Below, in pieces: positions 57,191 through 64,000 of a stretch of DNA of 64,000 nucleotides. Every line of letters starts with the position of its first letter. Position 1 is the stretch's first letter. The stretch spans positions 69,865 to 133,864 of the forward strand of contig NZ_DALZQO010000006.1 of the NCBI RefSeq assembly GCF_032017025.1, written 5' to 3'. The translations under genes were made by a program, and so were the position numbers. Origin of the DNA: Hydrogenoanaerobacterium sp032017025. GTDB lineage: Bacteria > Bacillota > Clostridia > Oscillospirales > Ruminococcaceae. The notes under the pieces are model-generated. The model did not search any database, had not been told where the DNA came from, and saw only the letters and a program-made list of their open reading frames with translations.

Positions 57191-58378
57191 TTACTCATAT
57201 CGCAGTGCATCCACCGGTCTCAAATTTGCTGCAACCCATGATGGATAAACACCAAAAATAACACCAGAAACCACTGCAAAAATAATAGTCAAGCCTATCA
57301 TTGGCAGATTAAGCAACATTTTAATTCCAAATAAAACACAGCCCGTTACCGCAAGTAAAACACCAACAATTGTTCCCATAATACTTCCAATCATTGAAAT
57401 TGTAAATGCTTCTGTAAGGAATTCATACATAATAATTCCACGGTTAGCACCAATCGATTTCTTAATACCAATTTCGCGTGTACGTTCATTGACACTAACC
57501 AGCATGACAGTCATGATTCCAAGGCCTGCCACAACCAGTGAAATACCTGCAATAGCAGATAGTATGGTTGCGACAATGTTCATAAGATTATTTAATTTAT
57601 CCTTTTGCCGGGCAACATTTTCAATGTTATACCCACCTTTCGTTCGGTTTGCAACCTCAAGACCTCGCAGAATATCATTTGCTGTCTGATCGATTATGGT
57701 GCTGTCTTGTACCTTTACGGCTATTTGATCAAAATTAGAGCGGCCTAACAGGCGCTGCATCGTTGTATATGGTACATAAACGAACATCGGAAGATATTCC
57801 CCAATCAAATTTTGCATTGCATTTCCGCCAGACGCTACTACACCAACTACCGTAAAATCCTCATAGCTTCCTCCAATCAAAAGCCTCATTTGTTTACCAA
57901 CTATATTTTCCCTTCCATAAAATCCTTTTGCAGTATTGGCATCAACCAGGCAATAATTGCTGCCCGACGCGATGTCACTGCGCGTGAATAAATGCCCATA
58001 GCTTGGGCTTATTGAAATAATTTGATTTGCACCGGCATCAATCCCCCATATTGCTACATTGGCTGCAAGCCCACGCATAGAGAGGCTCGAATATTCCATC
58101 ATAATTGGAATAGCACTCTCCACTTGACTGATGCTGTTGATAGCTGCAAGGTCAGATTGCTTTAATTTGATGTCTTTACGCTGCTTATTAACACTGATTG
58201 ACAAAGACCCTATACCAAGGTTGCTCAGTTCTTCGTTGATTGCATACTTCCCTACGTCGCCGATGGTCGAGATCAAAACAACGGAAGCAACTCCAATGGC
58301 GATGCTGGATATAGTGAGAATAGTACGAAACTTTTTGCGCCCCAGATTTCGAAGCGCACACTTAACATATTCTCTCAC
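57191..58378 (-). CDS. MacB/FtsX-type ABC transporter permease
   Basis: The 395-residue protein has the MacB topology: an N-terminal helix (TILTISSIAIGVASVVLIS near residue 19), a long extracytoplasmic domain (about 45-265) and three C-terminal helices with the FtsX motif (SVNERTREIGIKKSIGANRG near 297). These permeases export peptides, lipids or toxins using an ATPase partner and an adaptor. GTG at 58378 overlaps the adaptor's TGA stop and follows a strong AAGGAGGT ribosome site. The ATPase that such a system needs is not encoded nearby. Confidence 0.9.
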   Translation of the reverse strand: MREYVKCALRNLGRKKFRTILTISSIAIGVASVVLISTIGDVGKYAINEELSNLGIGSLSISVNKQRKDIKLKQSDLAAINSISQVESAIPIMMEYSSLSMRGLAANVAIWGIDAGANQIISISPSYGHLFTRSDIASGSNYCLVDANTAKGFYGRENIVGKQMRLLIGGSYEDFTVVGVVASGGNAMQNLIGEYLPMFVYVPYTTMQRLLGRSNFDQIAVKVQDSTIIDQTANDILRGLEVANRTKGGYNIENVARQKDKLNNLMNIVATILSAIAGISLVVAGLGIMTVMLVSVNERTREIGIKKSIGANRGIIMYEFLTEAFTISMIGSIMGTIVGVLLAVTGCVLFGIKMLLNLPMIGLTIIFAVVSGVIFGVYPSWVAANLRPVDALRYE

Positions 58379-59433
58379 GTAACAGCACCTCCTTGAGTAA
58401 CCGCGTAGGCAATTTTATCTTCATCCTCTACATTATCCGGATTAACCACTACGCATTCACCTTGCTTCAAGCCATTTACGACCTCAACCGAATTGATGAG
58501 CTCCATCCCTGTTTCAATATATCTTTTCTGCAAGCGATTCTGATGATAAACATAAACGTATTCGCGGTTATCCTGCTGCTGCTGTACGGCCTCATAGGGG
58601 ATGGTAAACATCTCTCTATTGGGCTGTATAGCAATGACAGCTTTTGTAGAATATCCTGGCTTGAGCTTTCCATCCGCATTTTGAATGGAAAGCTCAATAT
58701 CTACAATGGTCTGTTGTACCGTTCCACTTATAATTCTGCGCGCTGTAGGATAGATTCGTGATACTGTTGCATAGTAACGTTCGCCTCCAAAACCTATTCC
58801 GGTTAAAATGGCCTCATTACCTATCTGTATCTGTGCGATATCGGCCTCATTTACCGAAACGCGTGCCGCATACGCTCTGTCGTCGCTCACCACAAGCACA
58901 GGTTTTTGTGTCGTTGTCAACACGTCGGTTTGCAGATTGATTGCTGTAACAATACCATTCATTGGTGCAGAGATCTCATTTGGAATAAACCCTGCATTGT
59001 TTTGCTGTACGGCTGCATTTTTATATTGTCCCATCACGGATTGGATATCTCCCTGCGAAAACCCATATTGCGCAGCCAGATTATTTATGTCGACGTTTGA
59101 GGAGGGATCCTCATCAAGATCGGTTGCTGTAGCCCCGCCGGACAATACTGTTTTTGTAAGTTTGGTATCAATTGCAGCCAGTTTTTGTCCTTTGTATACT
59201 CGGTCACCAATCTCAACATTAATTTGGCTTGCGATTACGGGTGTCTCCAGATAAATTTCTTTAACGCTCTTCTCAATAATTTCCCCGTTACAATGGATCG
59301 TATTTTGATATGTTTGAGATTTTACAGGGGCTATGTCCACCCTTGTTACCGAGGTTAAAATCATTGTAGGTATAAACGCAATGGACAAGACGAAAAATAT
59401 GGTTACTGCAGATAGTGCAATTTTCAATCTCAT
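58375..59433 (-). CDS. Periplasmic-adaptor-like (HlyD/RND-MFP type) subunit of the exporter
   Basis: A membrane-fusion-type adaptor that pairs with the MacB-like permease downstream. From ATG 59433 it has 352 residues: one N-terminal membrane anchor (ALSAVTIFFVLSIAFIPTMI, residues 6-25), a biotinyl-lipoyl-like half motif (VNVEIGDRVYKGQKLAAID near 70), a helical insert and the second half (ISAPMNGIVTAINLQTD near 156), then barrel and membrane-proximal domains. I prefer this ATG over one three codons earlier, because AAAGGA lies nine bases before it and abuts the earlier one. It overlaps the permease gene by four bases. Confidence 0.88.
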   Translation of the reverse strand: MRLKIALSAVTIFFVLSIAFIPTMILTSVTRVDIAPVKSQTYQNTIHCNGEIIEKSVKEIYLETPVIASQINVEIGDRVYKGQKLAAIDTKLTKTVLSGGATATDLDEDPSSNVDINNLAAQYGFSQGDIQSVMGQYKNAAVQQNNAGFIPNEISAPMNGIVTAINLQTDVLTTTQKPVLVVSDDRAYAARVSVNEADIAQIQIGNEAILTGIGFGGERYYATVSRIYPTARRIISGTVQQTIVDIELSIQNADGKLKPGYSTKAVIAIQPNREMFTIPYEAVQQQQDNREYVYVYHQNRLQKRYIETGMELINSVEVVNGLKQGECVVVNPDNVEDEDKIAYAVTQGGAVT

Positions 59434-59544
59434 AAGCAGCATTCCTTTCTAATATCTTCACAAGACTTATTTTGTCATAGAACAGCCAGTTTATGAGAAG
59501 AAAAGAAAGTTTTGCAACTATCATTTGAAAGGGGTATATTTTCA

Positions 59545-59763
59545 ATGTTGATGATTCCATGTGATCGAAATTGCCGAAATCAGCAAGACGGATACTGCTG
59601 TCTGGAGGGCATCACCAGTGTGACCAATCCCCGCGAAATAACGGAACAGGGATGCCTGTACTTTGTGCGTGCTGCCTCCCCTGCTTTTCAGAATCAGCCC
59701 ATAGCAAGACATACCAATTTACAAAAAAAACCGTCCGTCAAGAGTGACGGACGGTTTGATTAG
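59545..59763 (+). CDS. Small cysteine-rich protein of a Clostridia-type family
   Basis: A 72-residue ORF whose first 41 residues have a clear cysteine pattern (IPCDRNC, QQDGYCCLEG, EQGCLYF), like short clostridial proteins with several metal-binding cysteines and a DGxCxL motif (some databases misname them hydroxymyristoyl-ACP dehydratase). GAAAGGGG lies 11 bases before the ATG. The last part (KKPSVKSDGRF) is encoded by the radA terminator hairpin, so the functional domain is the N-terminal part. Function is unknown. Confidence 0.6.
   Translation: MLMIPCDRNCRNQQDGYCCLEGITSVTNPREITEQGCLYFVRAASPAFQNQPIARHTNLQKKPSVKSDGRFD
59725..59758 (-). terminator. radA terminator
   Basis: On the minus strand a perfect 11-bp stem ACCGTCCGTCA/TGACGGACGGT with a four-base loop is followed by seven T. 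It lies just after the radA stop codon and within the 3' end of the small plus-strand ORF. Confidence 0.9.
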
Positions 59764-61145
59764 AGTGTAACATAAGAGAAAGCTTCACCGATGGAGCGAA
59801 TACCAATAATTTCGATGTCGTATTTTGTTTTGTCGAGCCCTTTCAGACAAGTCTTGGGTAGAATACAGCGCTCAAAGCCCATGCGCTGTGCCTCCTTAAT
59901 ACGCTGCTCTACCCCTGTAACAGCACGCAATTCGCCTGCAAGCCCAATCTCTCCAAATGCGATGACATTGTCGCTCACGGGCTTATCCAGCAGGCTGGAG
60001 ACCAATGCAAGTGCCACCGGAAGATCAACTGCCGGCTCGTCGAGTTTTAAGCCACCTACCACATTGATGTAAGCATCCAGGTTCCCAAAAAAATATCCGC
60101 CGCGCTTTTCCAAAACAGCAATGAGGAGTGCGGCACGGTTGTAATCGAAACCAGTGGACATTCTGCGCGGAACACCAAAGTTTGATTTGCTTACCAATGC
60201 CTGTATCTCTGCAAGAATCGGTCGTGACCCCTCCATAACACACACAACGCAGGTACCCGAAACACCGCTTGGCTTACCGGAAAGCAGCATCATGGAAGGG
60301 TTTTCTACTTCGCGCAGCCCGGTATCGCACATTTCGAACACACCAATTTCATTGGTCGAGCCATAGCGGTTTTTCACAGCGCGCAGAATACGGTAAAATA
60401 AATTTCGCTCACCCTCAAAATACAACACCGTGTCCACAATGTGTTCCAACACCTTAGGCCCTGCAATCGCACCATCCTTATTGACGTGCCCTACAATAAA
60501 GATTGAAACATTCTCATTCTTAGCAAGGCGCGCGAGAATCTGTGTACACTCCTTTACCTGTGACACACTGCCGCAACTGGAGCTGACGGTTGAGGCCACC
60601 ATGGTTTGAATCGAGTCCACAATTACTACATCGGGCTTATTTGCCTGTATGGCACTCACAACATATTCGATATCTGTGTGTGCCATTAGCAGCAGGTTGT
60701 CTGTGGTGACACCCAAACGGTTTGCACGCAGCTTCACCTGTGCCCTGCTCTCCTCACCTGAAATGTACAGTACCTTGAGCCGCTCGCAAAGATATTGGCA
60801 CATCTGCAAAAGGATGGTGGATTTACCGATACCGGGATCACCGCCCAACAGTACCAGGCTGCCTCGTACAATACCGCCGCCTAATACTCGGTCAAATTCA
60901 TTGAGCCCCGTCTTATATCGCTGTTCCTCACTTGAATCTACCTCGTTTAAGCCCGAAACATAGGCTGCGTCGTATTGCACCGAAAGCATGAGTTGCTGCT
61001 TGCTCGCAATTGCAGCTTTTACAGGTGCCCGTGTTTCTTCTGCAAAGCTGTTCCATTCTCCGCACTCGGGGCATTTTCCGTACCATTTCGGTGATTCGAA
61101 CCCGCAATTATTGCATACAAATACTGTTTTAATTTTTCCTGCCAT
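59760..61145 (-). CDS. radA: DNA repair protein RadA (Sms), branch-migration helicase
   Basis: RadA is a RecA-like hexameric helicase that extends recombination intermediates. The 461-residue protein has the N-terminal zinc finger (CNNCGFESPKWYGKCPECGEW, residues 11-31, four cysteines), Walker A GGDPGIGKST near 97, Walker B VVIVDSIQT near 176, the KNRYG motif near 261 and a C-terminal Lon-protease-like domain lacking protease activity in this family. ATG at 61145; cwlD lies 33 bases upstream on the same strand, with AGGAGGAC between them. Confidence 0.97.
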   Translation of the reverse strand: MAGKIKTVFVCNNCGFESPKWYGKCPECGEWNSFAEETRAPVKAAIASKQQLMLSVQYDAAYVSGLNEVDSSEEQRYKTGLNEFDRVLGGGIVRGSLVLLGGDPGIGKSTILLQMCQYLCERLKVLYISGEESRAQVKLRANRLGVTTDNLLLMAHTDIEYVVSAIQANKPDVVIVDSIQTMVASTVSSSCGSVSQVKECTQILARLAKNENVSIFIVGHVNKDGAIAGPKVLEHIVDTVLYFEGERNLFYRILRAVKNRYGSTNEIGVFEMCDTGLREVENPSMMLLSGKPSGVSGTCVVCVMEGSRPILAEIQALVSKSNFGVPRRMSTGFDYNRAALLIAVLEKRGGYFFGNLDAYINVVGGLKLDEPAVDLPVALALVSSLLDKPVSDNVIAFGEIGLAGELRAVTGVEQRIKEAQRMGFERCILPKTCLKGLDKTKYDIEIIGIRSIGEAFSYVTL

Positions 61146-61178
61146 ATGTACGTCCTCCTGCGGCAGAAGCCGCTATGT

Positions 61179-61916
61179 CTAGTCCTCCGCAAGCCCTGTG
61201 GCTCCATTTTCCAAATAACTCATTAACCCTGTGTAAACTGTAAAAGCCACCTTCTGCTGATATTCTTCGGTTGAAAGCAGTTCGGCCTCCTGCGGGTTGG
61301 ATAAAAAGCCGCATTCAACCAGTACTGCCGGGCAAGTTGCATGGTGAAGAATATAAAGATTCTTCTGAGCGGGCTTGGTCTCCCGTTCATTTTCGGGCTG
61401 CAGCAACGTTTTAAACTGCGTGCGCAGGGTCTCCGCAAGGATCTTTCCCTCTGCGTTATTGGTACTATAAAAAATTTGAGCGCCGTAATATTTGCTCTGT
61501 TCAAAGCGGTTCTGATGAATACTGACAAAGATTGAATTCGGTGTCTCTTCGGCAATTTTAAGCCGATTTTGGATATCTGATACCTTTTGCCGACGTATTG
61601 TGGTGTACTGCGGGTCATGAATTGAAATATCCGTCTCTCGTGTCATCACCGTATTATAACCGCTCGCTTTGAGCATGGTATTCAGTGTAATCGCTATGGA
61701 AAGATTGATATCCTTCTCAATTTCTTTATGGATACCAACTGCTCCCCCATCCACACCGCCATGTCCTGCATCAATTACAATGGTTGGTAATGTTGTAACA
61801 GTAGCAATTACCGGCTTTGCTTTATCCAGCTCCAACATTATTCCATAAGCAATCGACAGCCCTAAAAACGACAATATCAAAGTTACTAATAGAAATTTTT
61901 TCTTTACAGTATTCAT
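61179..61916 (-). CDS. cwlD: N-acetylmuramoyl-L-alanine amidase, CwlD type
   Basis: CwlD removes the peptide from muramic acid during spore cortex formation, the first step to muramic delta-lactam. The 245-residue protein has an N-terminal membrane anchor or signal (FLLVTLILSFLGLSIAYGIM, about 8-27) and an Amidase_3 domain with zinc ligands in TIVIDAGHGGVDGGAVG near 45, the glutamate in HKEIEKDINL and the histidine in IFVSIHQNRF near 128, plus the catalytic glutamate in AVLVECGFLSNP near 196. The size and anchor suggest CwlD rather than a large autolysin, implying a sporulating organism. It precedes radA in one transcript. Confidence 0.88.
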   Translation of the reverse strand: MNTVKKKFLLVTLILSFLGLSIAYGIMLELDKAKPVIATVTTLPTIVIDAGHGGVDGGAVGIHKEIEKDINLSIAITLNTMLKASGYNTVMTRETDISIHDPQYTTIRRQKVSDIQNRLKIAEETPNSIFVSIHQNRFEQSKYYGAQIFYSTNNAEGKILAETLRTQFKTLLQPENERETKPAQKNLYILHHATCPAVLVECGFLSNPQEAELLSTEEYQQKVAFTVYTGLMSYLENGATGLAED

Positions 61917-62006
61917 CCCGCATCACCCCGATAAAAGGCTATGCGAAACCCTGTCACTGATATGCATGATGGTTATTATTATACTCTAAAAGACTTCTAT
62001 AGTAAA

Positions 62007-62033
62007 CAAAAACCCTCTGCTGCTGGCAGAGGG
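62007..62033 (-). terminator. Terminator of the MATE exporter gene
   Basis: On the minus strand an 8-bp perfect stem CCCTCTGC/GCAGAGGG with a five-base loop is followed by TTTTTG. It lies 12 bases after the MATE stop codon. Confidence 0.9.
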
Positions 62034-62044
62034 TAAAATACAAT

Positions 62045-63376
62045 CTAGGCTTGAATCAAACTTTTGTTACGCCATTTTCCACTTTTCCAGCGTATCAAAA
62101 AAATAGCGGCACGAATGCATTCATCCATTGCCATGGAAATCCAGATACCAACCAACCCCATATTAAGCACTACGCCAAACAAGAATGAACCGCCTACCGC
62201 AACAATCCATTGGCATACAACACCGATAAGCGTAGGGTACCGAATATCTCCTGTACCCTGCAGAGCACGTACCAGAACTATATTGACTGCACGGCCCATT
62301 TCAAGCACAACCTCTATTCCCATAATCATTCTGCCAAGTGCAATAACCTCCTGGTTGTCGGTAAGTAGCCCAAAGATAAATCCGCTGAACAAAAATAAGG
62401 TTGCAGAAATTGCAATCGATATCATAACCGCAGATTTTAGCGTTTTGCGTACACCGTTGTAGGCTTCATCCAACATTTTTGCACCGATGAAATAGCCTAC
62501 GACAATCTGCTGCGCCTGCCCGATAGCAGAAGCATATAGGTATGATAGCATTGCAAACATGCCGGCGTATACCTTGGTGTTGATTGATACGGTACCAAAG
62601 GTGTTGGCAAAGCTCATAATGACAATTTGTGAAAAATTATAGGAGAGTGATTCGCCGCCAGACGGCAGCCCAATGGCAAGCAGCGATTTTAGCTGTCTGA
62701 TAGGAAATGGCTTCAGATGCCGCAGTGCAATTTTAATAGGTGATTTTCTGAGAAAAATCACTACGATTAAAATAACACCAATAAACCGGCTGATGTTGCT
62801 TGAAACTGCAGCCCCCACAACACCTAATTTCGGAATCAGGATAGCATTGCCTATAATATTAAGTAAATTGATTACCACAGAAATGTACATCGATTCTTTC
62901 ATCCATGCATTGCTGCGAAAAATAGCCGAGAAGGTTAAAAAAATTGCCTGTAAAGAGATAAACCCACCAATCACGCTAATGTATTGGCTTGACTCCCGCA
63001 TAAGTTCGGCCGGTACATGCATCCATCGAAAAAGTGGTTCATTAAAGCCAACCAGAACAATACTCACCACAAGACTAAAAGCAAGGTTCAAAACAATTGC
63101 AATGGTATAGGTTTCAGCCACTCGCTGATAGCTGTTTGACCCAAGATACTGTGAAACTAAAATTGTGGTAGCCATACTGATGACACTAAAGGTAAGCAAC
63201 AGTACATTCATAATTTGATTGGCGTTACCAATAGCACCAACTGCATTTTGCGAAAAACGGCTTACCATAATCTGATCCATATTGCCTACCAGCATTTGCA
63301 ATGTAAGTTCGATAAAGATAGGCCATGTAAGTTTTAACATTGCATGTCTATCGTTATATTGTTGCAAATCATTCAT
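62045..63376 (-). CDS. MATE-family multidrug/metabolite efflux protein
   Basis: MATE exporters use sodium or proton gradients to expel cationic compounds. The 443-residue protein has about 12 hydrophobic helices in two homologous halves; the start LKLTWPIFIELTLQMLVGNMDQIMVS is the typical N-terminal signature, and the second half begins LLAIGLPSGGESLSYNFSQI near 233. Substrate is unknown. It is transcribed alone on the minus strand, with its own terminator. Confidence 0.92.
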   Translation of the reverse strand: MNDLQQYNDRHAMLKLTWPIFIELTLQMLVGNMDQIMVSRFSQNAVGAIGNANQIMNVLLLTFSVISMATTILVSQYLGSNSYQRVAETYTIAIVLNLAFSLVVSIVLVGFNEPLFRWMHVPAELMRESSQYISVIGGFISLQAIFLTFSAIFRSNAWMKESMYISVVINLLNIIGNAILIPKLGVVGAAVSSNISRFIGVILIVVIFLRKSPIKIALRHLKPFPIRQLKSLLAIGLPSGGESLSYNFSQIVIMSFANTFGTVSINTKVYAGMFAMLSYLYASAIGQAQQIVVGYFIGAKMLDEAYNGVRKTLKSAVMISIAISATLFLFSGFIFGLLTDNQEVIALGRMIMGIEVVLEMGRAVNIVLVRALQGTGDIRYPTLIGVVCQWIVAVGGSFLFGVVLNMGLVGIWISMAMDECIRAAIFLIRWKSGKWRNKSLIQA

Positions 63377-63475
63377 GTAATTTTCCCCAAATCAATTTAG
63401 TATTTTTTATTCAGCTTATCTAAAGTATATCATGCCACTGTAATTGTCAAGGGGTTTACAAGCATAATGAAATAG

Positions 63476-63506
63476 ATAAAAAAAGAAATGAACACAAAGT
63501 GTCCAT
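63476..63506 (-). terminator. Terminator of the tRNA gene cluster
   Basis: On the minus strand the 8-bp stem ATGGACAC/GTGTTCAT (one G-T pair) with loop TTT is followed by TTCTTTTTTT, eight bases after the tRNA-Cys CCA end. Confidence 0.85.
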
Positions 63507-63514
63507 CTCTTTTT

Positions 63515-63588
63515 TGGAGGCGCCACCCGGAATCGGACCGGGGATAAAGGTTTTGCAGACCTCTGCCTTACCGCTTGGCTATGGCGCC
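63515..63588 (-). tRNA. tRNA-Cys (anticodon GCA)
   Basis: Full cloverleaf on the minus strand: acceptor GGCGCCA/TGGCGCC, anticodon loop CTGCAAA with GCA, T arm with GGTCCGATTCC, discriminator T and genome-encoded CCA (63515-63517). Last gene of a five-tRNA cluster. Confidence 0.96.
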
Positions 63589-63646
63589 ATACCTTATTAT
63601 AGATGAAAAGGCACTTAGCTGTTACTAAATGCCCTATCATTTTTTA

Positions 63647-63722
63647 TGGAGCGGGTTACGAGGTTCGAACTCGCTACCTCCACCTTGGCAAGGTGGCGCT
63701 CTACCAAATGAGCTAAACCCGC
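63647..63722 (-). tRNA. tRNA-Gly (anticodon GCC)
   Basis: Minus-strand cloverleaf with acceptor GCGGGTT/AACCCGC, anticodon loop TTGCCAA, T loop GTTCGAAC and encoded CCA. It reads GGC and GGU glycine codons. Confidence 0.96.
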
Positions 63723-63725
63723 AAA

Positions 63726-63801
<76 letters not shown>

Positions 63802-63823
63802 ATATCGCTTAAGGCAAAGAAAT

Positions 63824-63900
63824 TGGCGACCTGGATGGGGCTCGAACCCACGACCTCTAGCGTGACAGGCTAGCGTTCTAACCAACTGAACTACCAGGCC
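63824..63900 (-). tRNA. tRNA-Asp (anticodon GTC)
   Basis: Minus-strand cloverleaf starting GGCCTGGTAGTTCAG, anticodon loop CTGTCAC with GTC, T loop GTTCGAGC, discriminator G and encoded CCA. Confidence 0.96.
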
Positions 63901-63905
63901 AAATG

Positions 63906-63981
63906 TGGTGGGAACAACAGGGCTCGAACCTGTGACCCTCTGCTTGTAAGGCAGATGCTCTCCCAGCTGAGCTATGCTCCC
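63906..63981 (-). tRNA. tRNA-Val (anticodon TAC)
   Basis: Minus-strand cloverleaf starting GGGAGCATAGCTCAG, anticodon loop CTTACAA with TAC, T loop GTTCGAGC and encoded ACCA. The first tRNA of the cluster visible here; the promoter lies beyond the window. Confidence 0.96.
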
Positions 63982-64000
63982 ACATCATTTTGTTTCCTTG

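Overview
The window reads as the chromosome of an anaerobic, probably spore-forming Clostridia member (Firmicutes). The evidence is a Gram-positive PolC, a DivIVA/SepF/YlmH division cluster, CwlD, a rubredoxin plus flavodiiron oxygen-defence pair, AGGAGG-type ribosome binding sites and sigma-A promoters. An Oscillospiraceae-like lineage is plausible but cannot be fixed from sequence alone. Gene density is high, and no insertion sequence, prophage or CRISPR array is visible.

Layout: 1-4.4 kb holds the tail of a probable ispG and then polC. 4.6-7.7 kb is a short histidine cluster (hisD-hisC-hisB) with its own promoter and terminator. 7.7-10.1 kb has an RluA-family pseudouridine synthase, radC and a CYTH protein. 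10.3-29.0 kb is a complete ethanolamine-utilisation microcompartment locus: eutG, eutS, eutP, eutV, eutW, eutA, eutB, eutC, eutL, an eutK-like gene, eutE, two eutM copies, eutT, pduL, eutJ, an unknown eut gene, eutN, pduS-like, pduT-like, eutH and eutQ. 29.0-29.55 kb is a non-coding block with a consensus promoter, a cobalamin riboswitch and two terminators. 29.6-35.2 kb is an SOS-type uvrB-GNAT-uvrA unit. 35.2-38.9 kb has rubredoxin, a flavodiiron protein, miaB and a ylbF-like gene. 38.9-44.7 kb is mutS-mutL-miaA-hfq. 44.7-53.2 kb is hlyD-like, yggS, sepF, ylmH, divIVA, ileS, lspA and an RluD-family synthase. 53.2-55.9 kb has a HAD phosphatase and a split transketolase. From 55.9 kb most genes are on the minus strand: a tyrosine recombinase, a MacB-like permease with its adaptor, radA, cwlD, a MATE exporter and five tRNA genes (Val, Asp, Phe, Gly, Cys in transcription order).

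How the eut genes work together: EutH imports ethanolamine. EutBC (adenosylcobalamin-dependent, serviced by EutA and EutT) splits it to ammonia and acetaldehyde inside a shell built from EutS, EutL, EutM x2, the EutK-like protein, EutN and PduT. EutE makes acetyl-CoA, EutG makes ethanol and PduL makes acetyl phosphate; PduS/PduT probably move electrons across the shell. The most interesting content is regulatory RNA. Three leaders (before eutG, eutS and eutA) each carry two hairpins with six-base loops of form GNNGNA, the second overlapping an intrinsic terminator; this is the architecture expected for the ANTAR antiterminator EutV. Directly after eutQ lies an orphan cobalamin riboswitch with a consensus promoter and no downstream gene. 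It resembles in layout the riboswitch-controlled EutV-sequestering RNAs of Listeria (Rli55) and Enterococcus (EutX), although I could not find a convincing EutV hairpin pair in it.
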